Below, in pieces: positions 41,804 to 50,525 of a stretch of 64,000 nucleotides of DNA. Under the pieces are notes generated by a model. The model was not told the DNA's origin. It made no database searches and worked only from the letters and a program-made list of their open reading frames with translations. Each line of letters begins with the position of its first letter. The stretch's first letter is position 1. This stretch comes from Alcanivorax sp. Lineage in GTDB: Bacteria; Pseudomonadota; Gammaproteobacteria; Pseudomonadales; Alcanivoracaceae. Made by a program: the position numbers and the translations under genes. The stretch is from assembly GCA_017794945.1 (NCBI GenBank), contig CP051239.1, forward strand, positions 2,036,692 through 2,100,691, in the 5' to 3' direction.

Positions 41804-43129
41804 TCACCGGCGGGTGCTCTTGCGCCGTGGAATGCCCAGACGTTGCCGGCGCTCCCACAGACTTTTGCGGCTGATCCCCAGCTTCTGGGCCAGCTCGGTT
41901 TCGGTCATGCTGTCCTGGTTTTCCAGCACGAAGCGGGTGAAATAGTCTTCCAGGGACAGATCCTCGGACGGGTCCAGACTGGCCCGGCTGACCCGCTGCG
42001 GGGTGCGGTTGGGGTTCAGGCCCAGCTGCGCCGGGCCGATGCCGTCCTCTTCGGTGAGAATCACCGCCCGCTCGATCACGTTTTCCAGCTCCCGCACGTT
42101 GCCCGGCCAGCTGTAGGCGCGCATGGCGGCGAGCGCGGCATCGGTGAAGTACAGCACGCCACGGCTGAGCTTTTCGCAGCTGCGCGTGAGCAGGGTGGCG
42201 GCCAGTTGCTCGATGTCGTCCTCGCGCTCGCGCAGGGGCGGCAGCTCCAACTCCATGACGTTGAGGCGGTAATAGAGGTCCTCGCGGAAGCGGCCGTCGG
42301 TGACCCGGGCCGGCAAATCCATCTGACTGCTGGCGATCACACGCACGTCCACCCGGCGCGGCGACAGCGAGCCCTGGCGGTGGATCTCGCCCTGTTCCAG
42401 CAGAGTCAGCAAACGGCTTTGCGCTTCGTTGGACAGCTCGCCCACCTCGTCGAGAAAAAAGGTGCCGCCGTCGGCGTTTTCGATACGGCCGGGCTGGCTG
42501 TCGCTGCCGAACAGTTCCTCCAGTTGCAGGGTCTTGGGCAGGGCGGCGCAATGCACCGTCACCAGCGGCGCGGCGGCGCGCTCGCTGTGCTCGTGCAGGG
42601 CGCGGGCGGTGAGTTCCTTGCCAGTACCGGCCTCGCCGAGGATCAGAACCGGCGTGTCGGTGGGGCCGACCCGGCTGATGCGGTGCTTGAGATCGCGCAT
42701 CGGTTCGCACTCGCCGATCATGGAGCGAACCGGGTAGGTGCGCTCCATGTCCTGGCGCAGCGCTTGGTTGCCCCGGTTGATGCGGCCTTCCTTGAGCACC
42801 CGTTGCACCGACATCAGCATTTCATCGTGGTCGAAGGGCTTGGGAATGTAATCCACGGCGCCCTCGCGCATGGCGTCCACCGCCGAGCGCAGGCTGGCGT
42901 AGCTGGTCATGATCAGTACCGGCACCGGGGCCGCCAGTTCGATCAGCGCGGTGCCGGGCTCGCCGGGCAGGCGCAGGTCGCTGATGATCAGGTCGCACTG
43001 GGTGAGGCCGTTCTCGCGGGCCTGCTCCACGGATTCCGCCTCAGCCACGGAGTGATCGTGCCGTTCCAGTAGTTTGCGCAGGGCGCCGCGAATCACCGGC
43101 TCGTCTTCAACGATCAGGATATGGCTCAT
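41804..43129 (-). CDS. cbrB: NtrC-class response regulator CbrB (GAFTGA loop missing)
   Basis: A 441-residue regulator of carbon/nitrogen balance. Receiver domain 1-120 with phospho-acceptor Asp51 (DLIISDLRLPG). AAA+ domain with Walker A GEAGTGKE and Walker B GGTFFLDEVGEL. C-terminal Fis-type helix-turn-helix ETELAQKLGISRKSLWERRQRLGIPRRKS, nearly identical to the Pseudomonas CbrB end as I recall it. Between ELFG and ADGGT the usual stretch holding GAFTGA is replaced by SDSQPGRIEN (residues about 209-218), so the sigma-54-contact loop is absent. ATG 43129 matches homologues. Fourteen bases after cbrA. Confidence 0.95.
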   Translation of the reverse strand: MSHILIVEDEPVIRGALRKLLERHDHSVAEAESVEQARENGLTQCDLIISDLRLPGEPGTALIELAAPVPVLIMTSYASLRSAVDAMREGAVDYIPKPFDHDEMLMSVQRVLKEGRINRGNQALRQDMERTYPVRSMIGECEPMRDLKHRISRVGPTDTPVLILGEAGTGKELTARALHEHSERAAAPLVTVHCAALPKTLQLEELFGSDSQPGRIENADGGTFFLDEVGELSNEAQSRLLTLLEQGEIHRQGSLSPRRVDVRVIASSQMDLPARVTDGRFREDLYYRLNVMELELPPLREREDDIEQLAATLLTRSCEKLSRGVLYFTDAALAAMRAYSWPGNVRELENVIERAVILTEEDGIGPAQLGLNPNRTPQRVSRASLDPSEDLSLEDYFTRFVLENQDSMTETELAQKLGISRKSLWERRQRLGIPRRKSTRR

Positions 43130-43143
43130 GGTGCCGTTCCTTT

Positions 43144-46095
43144 TTAATGCGTGCTCAAGGCGCCGGCGCTGAAGCGCGGCAGCTCGATGATAAAGCGGGT
43201 ACCACGGTCGCCGTGGATGGGGCTTTCCACCCATACCGTGCCGTGGTGGTCCTCGATAATACTGTAAACCAGCGCCAGGCCCAGCCCCGTGCCTCTGCCG
43301 GGTGGTTTGCTGGTGACGAAAGGCTCGAACAGGGCGGCGCGCAATTCCTCGGGAATGCCGTGGCCGTGATCTTCAACCTGAATACGCACCTTGCCGCCTT
43401 GCGCTTCACAGCGTACCCGGATCGCGTCTTCCGGGTCGCTGGCGTCCGCGGCGTTGCCCAGCAGGTTGACGAACACCTGCAGCAGGCGCTGTGGGTCGCC
43501 GATCACTTCCAGATCGGACGCGCAGTGGTTCTCAAAGCGCTGTTCCCGATGGTCCGGATCCAGCTGCAGCAACGCAATGGCCTCCGCGGCGGTGGCGGCC
43601 ACGTTCACCGGGCCCTGGATGGTATCGCGCAGGCCGCCGGAGTGGCTGAACGTGACCAGGGATTCGACGATGCGGGTGATGCGGCGGGTCTGCTCCATGA
43701 TCTGGCTGGCGCTCAGGGTCCGCTCCTCGCGGTCGCTTTCGCCGTCCAGGTTCTGCGCCAGGCAGGCGATGGCGGTCACCGGGTTGCCGATCTCATGGGC
43801 GACGCCCGCGGCCAGCCGGCCGATCGATGCCAGGCGCTCGTTGTGGGCCAGGTGGGACTCCATATGCCGCAGTTCGGTGATGTCCTCCAGCACCAGCACC
43901 AGGCCGCCGGCCTGCTCGCTGGGCCCGGGGCTTTGAATCAGTGACTTGTGCAGGCTGACCCAGCGGGACTGACCGTCCACTTCCAGATGGCGCTGCGGTT
44001 CGTGCATCGCTTGGCCGCGCCCGAACTCCGACAGCAGGTCACCCCAGGGCGCCGGCAGGTGCGCCAGTCTCGACCCGATGGTGTGCTCGGCGTCGATGCC
44101 GGTGAGCTCTTCCACCGCCCGGTTCCAGCCGATGATCTCGCCGTCACCGCCCAGGGAGATCACGCCCATGGGCAGCTCCAGCAGGGTCTGGCGGTGGAAG
44201 CGGCGCAGGCTGTCCAGTTCCGCGGCCAGGCCGGAGAGGCGGTCCCGGTACTGCTCCAGGCGCGATTCGATGAACTGGATGTCTTCGCTGGATTCGCCGT
44301 CCTGGGGTTTGTAGGGCAGGTTGTCGTCCATCAACTGATGGGCCACGGACGGCCCCAGCAGCCCGGACAGGTTGGTCTCCAATTGGTCGCGCAGCCGCCG
44401 CAACGCGTAAGGGCGTGTCTCGTTGGCGTGCAGTTGCAGGTCGCCCAGGGCCATGTCCACTTCGCGGGCGGCGGTGCCCGGCCCCAGCGGGCCACTCAGG
44501 GCCGTGACGAACTCGTCCACGGTCTGGGCGCTGAGATCCCAGCGGTAGGGGCGCCGCAGGCTGTCCACCGCGCAGGCTTCGGCGGCGGTGCGCTCCGCCC
44601 GGGACATCGGCGTGACGATGGACACAATGGCGTACACCACGCCGTTGAGGACCATCGACACGATGGCGACCTGATTCCAATGGTCCATACCTTCGGCCCG
44701 GCGCAGGCCGAACATTTCCACCAGGTGCTGGGCGTGCCAGTCCGGGTACACCATGGGCAGTAGCAGCGCCGCCAGCCACACCGCGAAGCCGGCGCACAGA
44801 CCGGCGTACAGGCCGTTGCGGTTGCCGGACGGCCAGAACAGGGTGCCGATCAGGCCGGGTACGAACTGCAACGCGGCGACGAACGACAGCACCCCCAGTT
44901 CCACCGCCGAATGATTGGGCCCGGCCAGACGGTAAAACACATAGGCCAGGGCGAGAATCGCGGCGATCAGCACGCGCCGGGTCCAGAGCAGATTCCTGTA
45001 CAGGTCCTGGGCGGAGTTGAGCGGGCTGGCGGGCAGGATCAGATGGTTCAGGCACATGCCCGACAAGGACAGGATGGCGACGATCAGCATGCCGCTGGCG
45101 CCGGCCAGCCCGGCCAGATAGCCCAGCACCGCGCCACCGCCGCCGTTGGCCAGACCCACACCGAGGGTGAAGTAGTCCGGCGAGGTGGTGGCGTTGCTGG
45201 CCAGTGCGGCCCAGAGGATGATCGGCACGCACAGCGCCATCACCAGAAACAGCAGTGGCAGCCCCCAGCTCGCCGACACCAGGGCGCGAGGGTTGAGGTT
45301 CTCCGTGAAGGCCATGTGGAACATGTGTGGCATCACCACGGCGGACACGAAAAACGCCATGATCAGGCTGTGCCAGGTATTGTCCTGCAGCGGCGCGTAC
45401 AGACGCGACAACATTTCCGGGTGCTGATCCAGCCACAGACCCAGGCCGCTGGGGCCGTCGAACACGCCGAACAGGCCGATCAGCGCCACCGCCGCGAACG
45501 CCGCCACCTTGATCAGGGATTCGGTGGCGATGGCCACCACCAGGCCCTCATGACGTTCCCGGGCGGTGGCGTGGCGGGCGCCGAACAGGATCGCGAACAG
45601 CGTGATCAACAGACAGAACCAGAACGCCACCCAGGCCGGGTCCGGCTCGCCGGTGAGAATCTGGATCGACTCCGCCACGGCTTTAATCTGCATCGACAGC
45701 AGCGGCAGCATGCCCACCACCATCATCACGGTGGTCAGCGCGCCGGCCAACCGGCTGCGGTATCGGAACGCGAACAGGTCCGCCAGGGAACTGAGTTGGT
45801 AGGTGGTGGTGAGCCGCAGTATCGGCGCCAGCAGTATCGGTGCCAGCAGGAAGACGCCGGAGATGCCCAGGAAGTAGGCGAGAAAGTTGTAGCCGTAGTC
45901 GTGGGCGTAGCCCACCGAGCCGTAGATCGCCCAGGCACTGGCGTAAACGCCCAGGGAAAACACATAGACCGCCGGGTGGCGCACCAGGCGCGCCGGGATC
46001 CATCCCTTCTCGGTGATCCACGCCACCAGGAACAGAAACAGCAGGTAGGCGCCGGCGATCAGGATCAGATCGCTGACACTATAAGCCATCGACAT
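43144..46095 (-). CDS. cbrA: Sensor histidine kinase CbrA with SLC5-like transporter domain
   Basis: A 983-residue hybrid of a sodium:solute symporter fold and a histidine kinase. About 13 membrane helices occupy residues 1-510 (start SDLILIAGAYLLFLFLVAWI). A linker and PAS domain follow (about 640-760; QTLLELPMGVISLGGDGEIIGWNRAVEELTG). The HisKA phospho-acceptor lies in AAGVAHEIGNPVTAIACLAQNL and the HATPase in NLLGNAADASDPEDA, VEDHGHGIPEELRAALFEPF and GTGLGLALVYSII. In pseudomonads CbrA senses carbon/nitrogen status, and the transporter part can take up histidine. It overlaps the cbrX gene upstream and precedes cbrB. Confidence 0.97.
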   Translation of the reverse strand: MSMAYSVSDLILIAGAYLLFLFLVAWITEKGWIPARLVRHPAVYVFSLGVYASAWAIYGSVGYAHDYGYNFLAYFLGISGVFLLAPILLAPILRLTTTYQLSSLADLFAFRYRSRLAGALTTVMMVVGMLPLLSMQIKAVAESIQILTGEPDPAWVAFWFCLLITLFAILFGARHATARERHEGLVVAIATESLIKVAAFAAVALIGLFGVFDGPSGLGLWLDQHPEMLSRLYAPLQDNTWHSLIMAFFVSAVVMPHMFHMAFTENLNPRALVSASWGLPLLFLVMALCVPIILWAALASNATTSPDYFTLGVGLANGGGGAVLGYLAGLAGASGMLIVAILSLSGMCLNHLILPASPLNSAQDLYRNLLWTRRVLIAAILALAYVFYRLAGPNHSAVELGVLSFVAALQFVPGLIGTLFWPSGNRNGLYAGLCAGFAVWLAALLLPMVYPDWHAQHLVEMFGLRRAEGMDHWNQVAIVSMVLNGVVYAIVSIVTPMSRAERTAAEACAVDSLRRPYRWDLSAQTVDEFVTALSGPLGPGTAAREVDMALGDLQLHANETRPYALRRLRDQLETNLSGLLGPSVAHQLMDDNLPYKPQDGESSEDIQFIESRLEQYRDRLSGLAAELDSLRRFHRQTLLELPMGVISLGGDGEIIGWNRAVEELTGIDAEHTIGSRLAHLPAPWGDLLSEFGRGQAMHEPQRHLEVDGQSRWVSLHKSLIQSPGPSEQAGGLVLVLEDITELRHMESHLAHNERLASIGRLAAGVAHEIGNPVTAIACLAQNLDGESDREERTLSASQIMEQTRRITRIVESLVTFSHSGGLRDTIQGPVNVAATAAEAIALLQLDPDHREQRFENHCASDLEVIGDPQRLLQVFVNLLGNAADASDPEDAIRVRCEAQGGKVRIQVEDHGHGIPEELRAALFEPFVTSKPPGRGTGLGLALVYSIIEDHHGTVWVESPIHGDRGTRFIIELPRFSAGALSTH

Positions 46096-46255
46096 CCCGA
46101 CTCCTGGCGATCCAGTAGCTCAATGCGATCAGCCCCAGCCAGACCAGATAGGGGCGGTACCAGGCGCGGCCGCCTTCGCTCCACCAGTCGATCAGGGACG
46201 GCGACAACAGATAGGTGCCGAGAATAAAAATGATCAGCAGCCGGTCGGTGTACAT
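46079..46255 (-). CDS. cbrX: CbrX-like small membrane protein
   Basis: A 58-codon frame from ATG 46255 to TAG 46079. The product begins MYTDRLLIIFILGTYLLSPS, continues with IDWWSEGGRAWYRPYLVW and LGLIALSYWIARSRDVDGL: two hydrophobic helices around a Trp-rich polar loop. It overlaps the cbrA start by 17 bp and starts 10 bp after gluQ. A similarly small unnamed or cbrX gene precedes cbrA in Pseudomonas, where it is translationally coupled to it. The overlap here suggests the same. It may assist the CbrA transporter domain; function is unproven. Confidence 0.82.
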   Translation of the reverse strand: MYTDRLLIIFILGTYLLSPSLIDWWSEGGRAWYRPYLVWLGLIALSYWIARSRDVDGL

Positions 46256-46264
46256 GATCGCGTC

Positions 46265-47143
46265 CTAAATCGAGGGTGGCGGCAGTCGGCGCCCGCCGGG
46301 CTGATGGGCCGGTGTCCAATTCACCCGGGCCCAGGCCAGTTGCTCGGTCACGCTGGCGCCGCGCAGTGTTGCTGGCGGCGTCAGACCCACGTAGCCGAGG
46401 GCCGCGAACAGGAAGTCGCCGGGCCGGGCGCGGTCGAGCGCGGCGGCGCCGGCGGATTTGCTCATCTTGCCCCCGGCCGGGTCCATCACCACCGGCAGAT
46501 GAGCGTAGCACGGCGTGGCCTGGCCCAGGCACTCCAGTACCCATTGTTGGCGCAGGGTGGAAGACAGCAGGTCGCTGCCGCGCACCACGTCGGTGATGCC
46601 CATCTCCGCGTCGTCCAGCGCGCACGCCAGCTGGTAGCCGAACAAGCCGTCCCGGCGGCGTATCACGAAGGCGCCGCCTTCCAGGGCCAGATCGGCGTGC
46701 ACCCGGCCCTGCAGCCGGTCGTCAAGCCACAGCGGCGTGTCGGGCACCGTCAGGCGCACCGCGCGGTCCGGACCCGGCGGCTGAGCCACGGCGGGGCCGG
46801 GGTGAATGTTGTCCAGGGCTTTCAGCTGTTTGCGCGACAGGGTGCAGTAAAACGCCTTGCCCTTCGTCACCAGGGTGTCCACCGCCCGCTGATAGTGATC
46901 ACCGCGCCGGCTTTGATAGACAGGGTCGCCGTCCCAGTGCAGTTGAAAGGCGTCCAGTTGTCGCAGGATGGCGTCCACCGCCCCCGGTTGTTGGCGCGGT
47001 GGATCCAGATCGTCGATACGCAGCAGCCACTGGCCACCGTGGTAACGGGCGTCCAGCCAGCCGGCCAGCGCCGTTACCAGCGAGCCGAAATGCAGCGGCC
47101 CCGATGGCGTGGGGGCGAAGCGCCCCCGGTACGGCCGGTTCAC
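46265..47143 (-). CDS. gluQ: Glutamyl-Q tRNA(Asp) synthetase GluQ-RS
   Basis: A 292-residue truncated glutamyl-tRNA synthetase without anticodon-binding domain; it glutamylates queuosine on tRNA-Asp. YRGRFAPTPSGPLHFGSLVTAL holds the HIGH-like motif, RIDDLDPPRQQPGA follows, and the KMSKS loop is intact (GGKMSKSAGA). The zinc site usual in this family (CxC and YxxxC) is not complete: only FYCTLSRKQL remains and NIHPGPAV replaces the second half. GTG 47143 overlaps the dksA stop (GTGA); a TTG at 47194 inside dksA is less likely. dksA-gluQ linkage is widespread. Confidence 0.95.
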   Translation of the reverse strand: MNRPYRGRFAPTPSGPLHFGSLVTALAGWLDARYHGGQWLLRIDDLDPPRQQPGAVDAILRQLDAFQLHWDGDPVYQSRRGDHYQRAVDTLVTKGKAFYCTLSRKQLKALDNIHPGPAVAQPPGPDRAVRLTVPDTPLWLDDRLQGRVHADLALEGGAFVIRRRDGLFGYQLACALDDAEMGITDVVRGSDLLSSTLRQQWVLECLGQATPCYAHLPVVMDPAGGKMSKSAGAAALDRARPGDFLFAALGYVGLTPPATLRGASVTEQLAWARVNWTPAHQPGGRRLPPPSI

Positions 47144-48333
47144 CCGGCCAGCTGTTTTTCCTTGATTTCCGCCAGTTCCTTGCAGTCGATGCAAAGCTCG
47201 GCGGTGGGGCGGGCTTCCAGGCGGCGGATGCCGATTTCGATGCCGCAGGCATCACAGAAGCCGTAATCGTCCTTGTCGATCTGGTCGAGCGCTTTTTCGA
47301 TCTTCTTGAGAAGCTTGCGCTCGCGGTCGCGGGTGCGCAGTTCCAGAGCGAATTCTTCTTCCTGGGTGGCACGGTCGGCCGGGTCCGGCAGATTGGCCAC
47401 TTCGTCCTGGAGGTGGTGCATGGTGCGGTCGGCTTCTTCCATCAGTTCCTGGCGCCAGGCCAGCAGAATCTGACGGAAATGGGCGCGCTGTGCTTCGTTC
47501 ATGTACTCCTCGCCTTGATTGGGCGTGTAAGGCGTAAAACCATGAATGAGCGTTTCCGCCTTGGTGGCGGAGGATGCGGATTTCTTCACCTTGGATGTCA
47601 CCTGATTGGAAGATGGAGAACGGGACGGCGGCCTGTCCATGCTGCCGGTAGCCCTCCTGGCGGTCCCCGGGGAACGCGTACCGCTCGGCGGGGCGGCGGC
47701 CGGCGCCTTGGGGGTTCGGGCCGGCGCGGCGGAGGCCTTGCGAGCAGTGCTTTTCTTCGCCGCCGCCTTTTTGGCGACGGGCTTGGCGGCTTTGCTGGCG
47801 GCGGCTTTTGCCGGCGCCTTCTTGGCCGCGCTTTGTTTGGCCGGTGCTTTCGGCGTCGCCGCGGGTTTGCGCGCCGCGGCTTTCTTCACGGCTGCTTTCT
47901 TCGCCGCGGTTTTTTTCACGGTGGCCTTTTTGACGGCGGTTTTCTTCGCCGCCGGTTTGGCCGCCGGCTTCTTACTGGCGGTCTTTTTCGCGGCCGGGCT
48001 GGTTGTGGCTGTCTTCGCCGTGGTCTTTTTTGCCGCCGGTTTTTTTACCGCTGCTTTCTTTGCCACGGCTTTTTTCGCGGTCGCTTTTTTGGCGGCCGCT
48101 TTCGAGGCGGTGGTTTTCCTGGTGGAGGCGGCCGGGGCGGCTTTGCCGGTCGATTTCGACGCGGCGCGTTTCGGGGTGGTCTTGGCGGCGGCTTTTTTAG
48201 CCGGGGCCTTCTTTACGGCCGCTTTCTTGGCGACCGCTTTTTTAGCCGTCGTCGTTTTCGTGGCGGCTTTTTTGGAAGCCGCGCTGCCCGCCTTGCTGGC
48301 CGTTTTCTTCTTGCTCTTGCTACCGGTGGCCAT
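47140..48333 (-). CDS. dksA: DksA with N-terminal histone H1-like (Lys/Ala-rich) extension
   Basis: A 397-residue protein, more than twice the usual DksA length (about 150). Residues 1 to about 215 are almost only Lys, Ala, Thr, Pro and Ser in KKAAAKK/PAAKK-type repeats, as in bacterial H1-like proteins (AlgP, PhaF, Bordetella BpH1). A Ser/Pro/Arg linker follows. From about residue 264 a complete DksA starts: HGFTPYTPNQGEEYMNEAQR, coiled-coil tip LPDPADRATQEEE with both Asp and the Ala, and zinc finger CDACGIEIGIRRLEARPTAELCIDC. ATG 48333 has AAGGGAG 9 nt upstream. Secondary channel binding with ppGpp is expected; DNA or RNA binding by the tail is inferred. Confidence 0.94.
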   Translation of the reverse strand: MATGSKSKKKTASKAGSAASKKAATKTTTAKKAVAKKAAVKKAPAKKAAAKTTPKRAASKSTGKAAPAASTRKTTASKAAAKKATAKKAVAKKAAVKKPAAKKTTAKTATTSPAAKKTASKKPAAKPAAKKTAVKKATVKKTAAKKAAVKKAAARKPAATPKAPAKQSAAKKAPAKAAASKAAKPVAKKAAAKKSTARKASAAPARTPKAPAAAPPSGTRSPGTARRATGSMDRPPSRSPSSNQVTSKVKKSASSATKAETLIHGFTPYTPNQGEEYMNEAQRAHFRQILLAWRQELMEEADRTMHHLQDEVANLPDPADRATQEEEFALELRTRDRERKLLKKIEKALDQIDKDDYGFCDACGIEIGIRRLEARPTAELCIDCKELAEIKEKQLAG

Positions 48334-48623
48334 TTTGATCAACTCCCTTAACATAGTCACGACTCGCTACCTAAGAGCCCGGAACCCTGCAGGCGACAGC
48401 CGCCCTTGCACAGGGCCGCCCAATCCAGGACAGATAATAGTGTAACCTTCGACCTTACCGCTTTATTGCAAGCCTTGTCACTATTCAGCAGAGTCTCCGT
48501 TTTCCGGCGAGATTCGCTGTTGGCGCGGCTTGCGAAGCGGGGGCGTTCCCTTGCCCGCGCACGCATTGCGTGGCGAAACCACGGGATTATAACGACACCC
48601 AGGCCACAGGAAAGGGGTTTTTC
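48334..48623. other. Divergent promoter region of dksA and the aminotransferase gene
   Basis: No gene is seen in these 290 bp. On the minus strand a -10-like TATTAT (48434-48439 area) faces dksA at about 100 bp, but no good -35 is present. The plus-strand part near 48480-48600 is moderately AT-rich and should hold the aminotransferase promoter, not resolved by eye. Confidence 0.35.
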
Positions 48624-49796
48624 TTGAACCGTCCCATCTTGTCTCATCTCGCCGAACAGGCGCCGCCGTTTCATGTCATGGCCTTGCTGGAGCGGGCCCA
48701 GGCCCTGGAAGCCGCCGGCCACGACATTTTGCACCTGGAAGTGGGCGAGCCGGATTTTCCCTGCGCCGCCCCGATCATGGATGCGGCGCGGCGCGCCCTG
48801 GACCGGGGCCAGACGCGTTACACGCCCGCCGCCGGGCTGCCCGCGCTGCGCGAAGCCATTGCCGAGGACTACCGTCAGCGGCTCGGCGCCTCGGTGAGCC
48901 CGGCGCAGGTGGTGGTCACCCCGGGCGCTTCCGGGGCACTGCAGTTGATTATGGGGGCTCTGTTGAACGCCGGCGACGAGGTTCTGCTGTGTGATCCGGG
49001 CTACCCCTGTAACCGCCAGTTCGTCACCCTATTCGGCGGCGTTCCCCGGCCCCTGCCGTTGAAACCCGAAGACGGCTTCCGGCTCACCGCCGAAACCCTT
49101 GAGGCGGCCTGGACCGAGCGCACCCGGGTGGCAATGGTGGCCAGCCCGGACAACCCCACCGGCAATCGCGCCGACGGCGCCGGGCTGGCGAACCTGGGCC
49201 GGGCCTGCCGGGCGCGCGGCGGCACCCTGGTGGTCGACGAAATCTATCAGGGGCTGTGTTACGGCGGGCCGGCGGACACGGTGCTGCGCCACAGCGACGA
49301 GGCGGTGGTGATCAACAGCTTCAGTAAGTACTTCGGCATGACCGGCTGGCGGCTGGGCTGGCTGGTGGCCCCGCAAGCCTGGGTGCCGGCCATCGAGCGG
49401 CTGGCGCAGAATTGGTTTCTGGCGCCGTCCACGGTGGCACAGCACGCCGCCATGGCCGCCTTCGGCGAGGAAAGCCTGGCAATCGCCGAGCAACGGCGGC
49501 AGCTTCTCGATCGCCGCCGCACCCTGTTGATGGAGGCTCTGCCCGGCATGGGCCTGCCGGTGGTGGGCGGCGCCGAAGGCGCCTTCTACCTCTACCTGGA
49601 TATGAGCGCGTACACCGACGACAGCTTCGCGTTCTGCCAGGACTTGCTGGAACGCACCGGAGTGGCTCTGACCCCGGGCCTGGATTTCGGCCGCCACCAT
49701 CATCCTGAACGCTATCTGCGACTCGCCTACACCTGCGAGGAAAGCCGCCTGCATGAGGCCCTTGAGCGGCTGCGCGCCTATCTGGAGAGACCGTGA
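48624..49796 (+). CDS. Class I/II PLP-dependent aminotransferase
   Basis: A 390-residue fold-type I aminotransferase. LHLEVGEPDFPCAAP, TRYTPAAGLPALREAIAEDY, VTPGASGALQLIMGAL, ASPDNPTGN, VVDEIYQGLCYG (PLP-ring Asp/Tyr) and the Schiff-base Lys in NSFSKYFGMTGWRLGWLVAP are all present. The C-terminal RLAYTCEESRLHEALERL holds the substrate-carboxylate Arg. Substrate likely aspartate, alanine or aromatic amino acids; not decided. TTG 48624 is chosen because AAAGGGG precedes it and the upstream reading frame is non-homologous. Coupled to sfsA by GTGA. Confidence 0.93.
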   Translation: MNRPILSHLAEQAPPFHVMALLERAQALEAAGHDILHLEVGEPDFPCAAPIMDAARRALDRGQTRYTPAAGLPALREAIAEDYRQRLGASVSPAQVVVTPGASGALQLIMGALLNAGDEVLLCDPGYPCNRQFVTLFGGVPRPLPLKPEDGFRLTAETLEAAWTERTRVAMVASPDNPTGNRADGAGLANLGRACRARGGTLVVDEIYQGLCYGGPADTVLRHSDEAVVINSFSKYFGMTGWRLGWLVAPQAWVPAIERLAQNWFLAPSTVAQHAAMAAFGEESLAIAEQRRQLLDRRRTLLMEALPGMGLPVVGGAEGAFYLYLDMSAYTDDSFAFCQDLLERTGVALTPGLDFGRHHHPERYLRLAYTCEESRLHEALERLRAYLERP

Positions 49797-50518
49797 ACTT
49801 TGATCCCCCTCTGCGCGAGGTGACGCTGCTGCGCCGCTACAAGCGTTTTCTTGCTGATGTGCGTCTGCCCGACGGTAGCGAGACCACGGTGCACTGCCCC
49901 AACACCGGCTCGATGAAACACTGCGTGCTGCCCGGCGAGGAACAGGCGGCGCTGATTTCCGACAGCGGCAACCCCAAGCGCAAGTACCGTCATACCCTGG
50001 AAGCGGTGCGGGTAGCGCACGGCCACTGGGCGGGGGTGAACACCGGCCGCACCAACGCTCTGGTCGCCGAGGCGCTGAGCGCCGGCCGCATCGACGGCCT
50101 GTCACCGGCGGACGGCGTGGAGCGCGAAGTGACCTTCGCGGAGAGCCGCTTTGATCTGGCCCTGGGTGACCGGGCCGCGCCGCATACCTTTATCGAGGTC
50201 AAGAATGTGACCCTGGGGCCGGCCCCGGGCGAGCCGGACACGGGTGAAATCCGCTTCCCCGACTCGGTGACCGAGCGCGGGCAGAAGCATCTGCGTACCC
50301 TGATGACCGCGGCCCGGGAGGGCCGCCGGGCGGTGCTGTTCTTCTGTGTGCAGCACGGTGGCGCCCGTTCCGCCGGACCCGCCGACGACGTGGATCCGGT
50401 GTACGGGCAACTGCTGCGCGAGGCGGCGCGGTCCGGGGTGGAGATCCTCGCCTGGCGCACGCGGATGAGCACTGGGGAATTCGTGCTGGACGCGCCGGTG
50501 CCGGTGGTGCTGCCTTGA
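49793..50518 (+). CDS. sfsA: SfsA family DNA-binding / nuclease-like protein
   Basis: A 241-residue SfsA protein (sugar fermentation stimulation). FLADVRLPDGSETTVHCPNTGSMKHCVLPG is the family N-terminal block, VNTGRTNALVAEAL follows, and TFIEVKNVTLG holds the PD-(D/E)xK-like core. PDSVTERGQKHLRTLM and AVLFFCVQHG complete the pattern. Role is poorly defined. GTG start overlaps the aminotransferase stop; this pairing also occurs in Pseudomonas. Confidence 0.96.
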   Translation: MNFDPPLREVTLLRRYKRFLADVRLPDGSETTVHCPNTGSMKHCVLPGEEQAALISDSGNPKRKYRHTLEAVRVAHGHWAGVNTGRTNALVAEALSAGRIDGLSPADGVEREVTFAESRFDLALGDRAAPHTFIEVKNVTLGPAPGEPDTGEIRFPDSVTERGQKHLRTLMTAAREGRRAVLFFCVQHGGARSAGPADDVDPVYGQLLREAARSGVEILAWRTRMSTGEFVLDAPVPVVLP

Positions 50519-50525
50519 CTGGAGG

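Noticed and set aside
47140..48333. Idea that the DksA extension is a frameshift artefact joining two genes
   Set aside because: The extension and DksA share one frame with a continuous Ser/Pro linker, no internal stop, and a single good ribosome site at the far N terminus. It still needs confirmation in relatives.
46999..48351. Gly/Arg/Phe-rich plus-strand frame opposite dksA
   Set aside because: It mirrors the KKA repeats of the DksA extension. The minus-strand frame ends in a perfect DksA and has a ribosome site.
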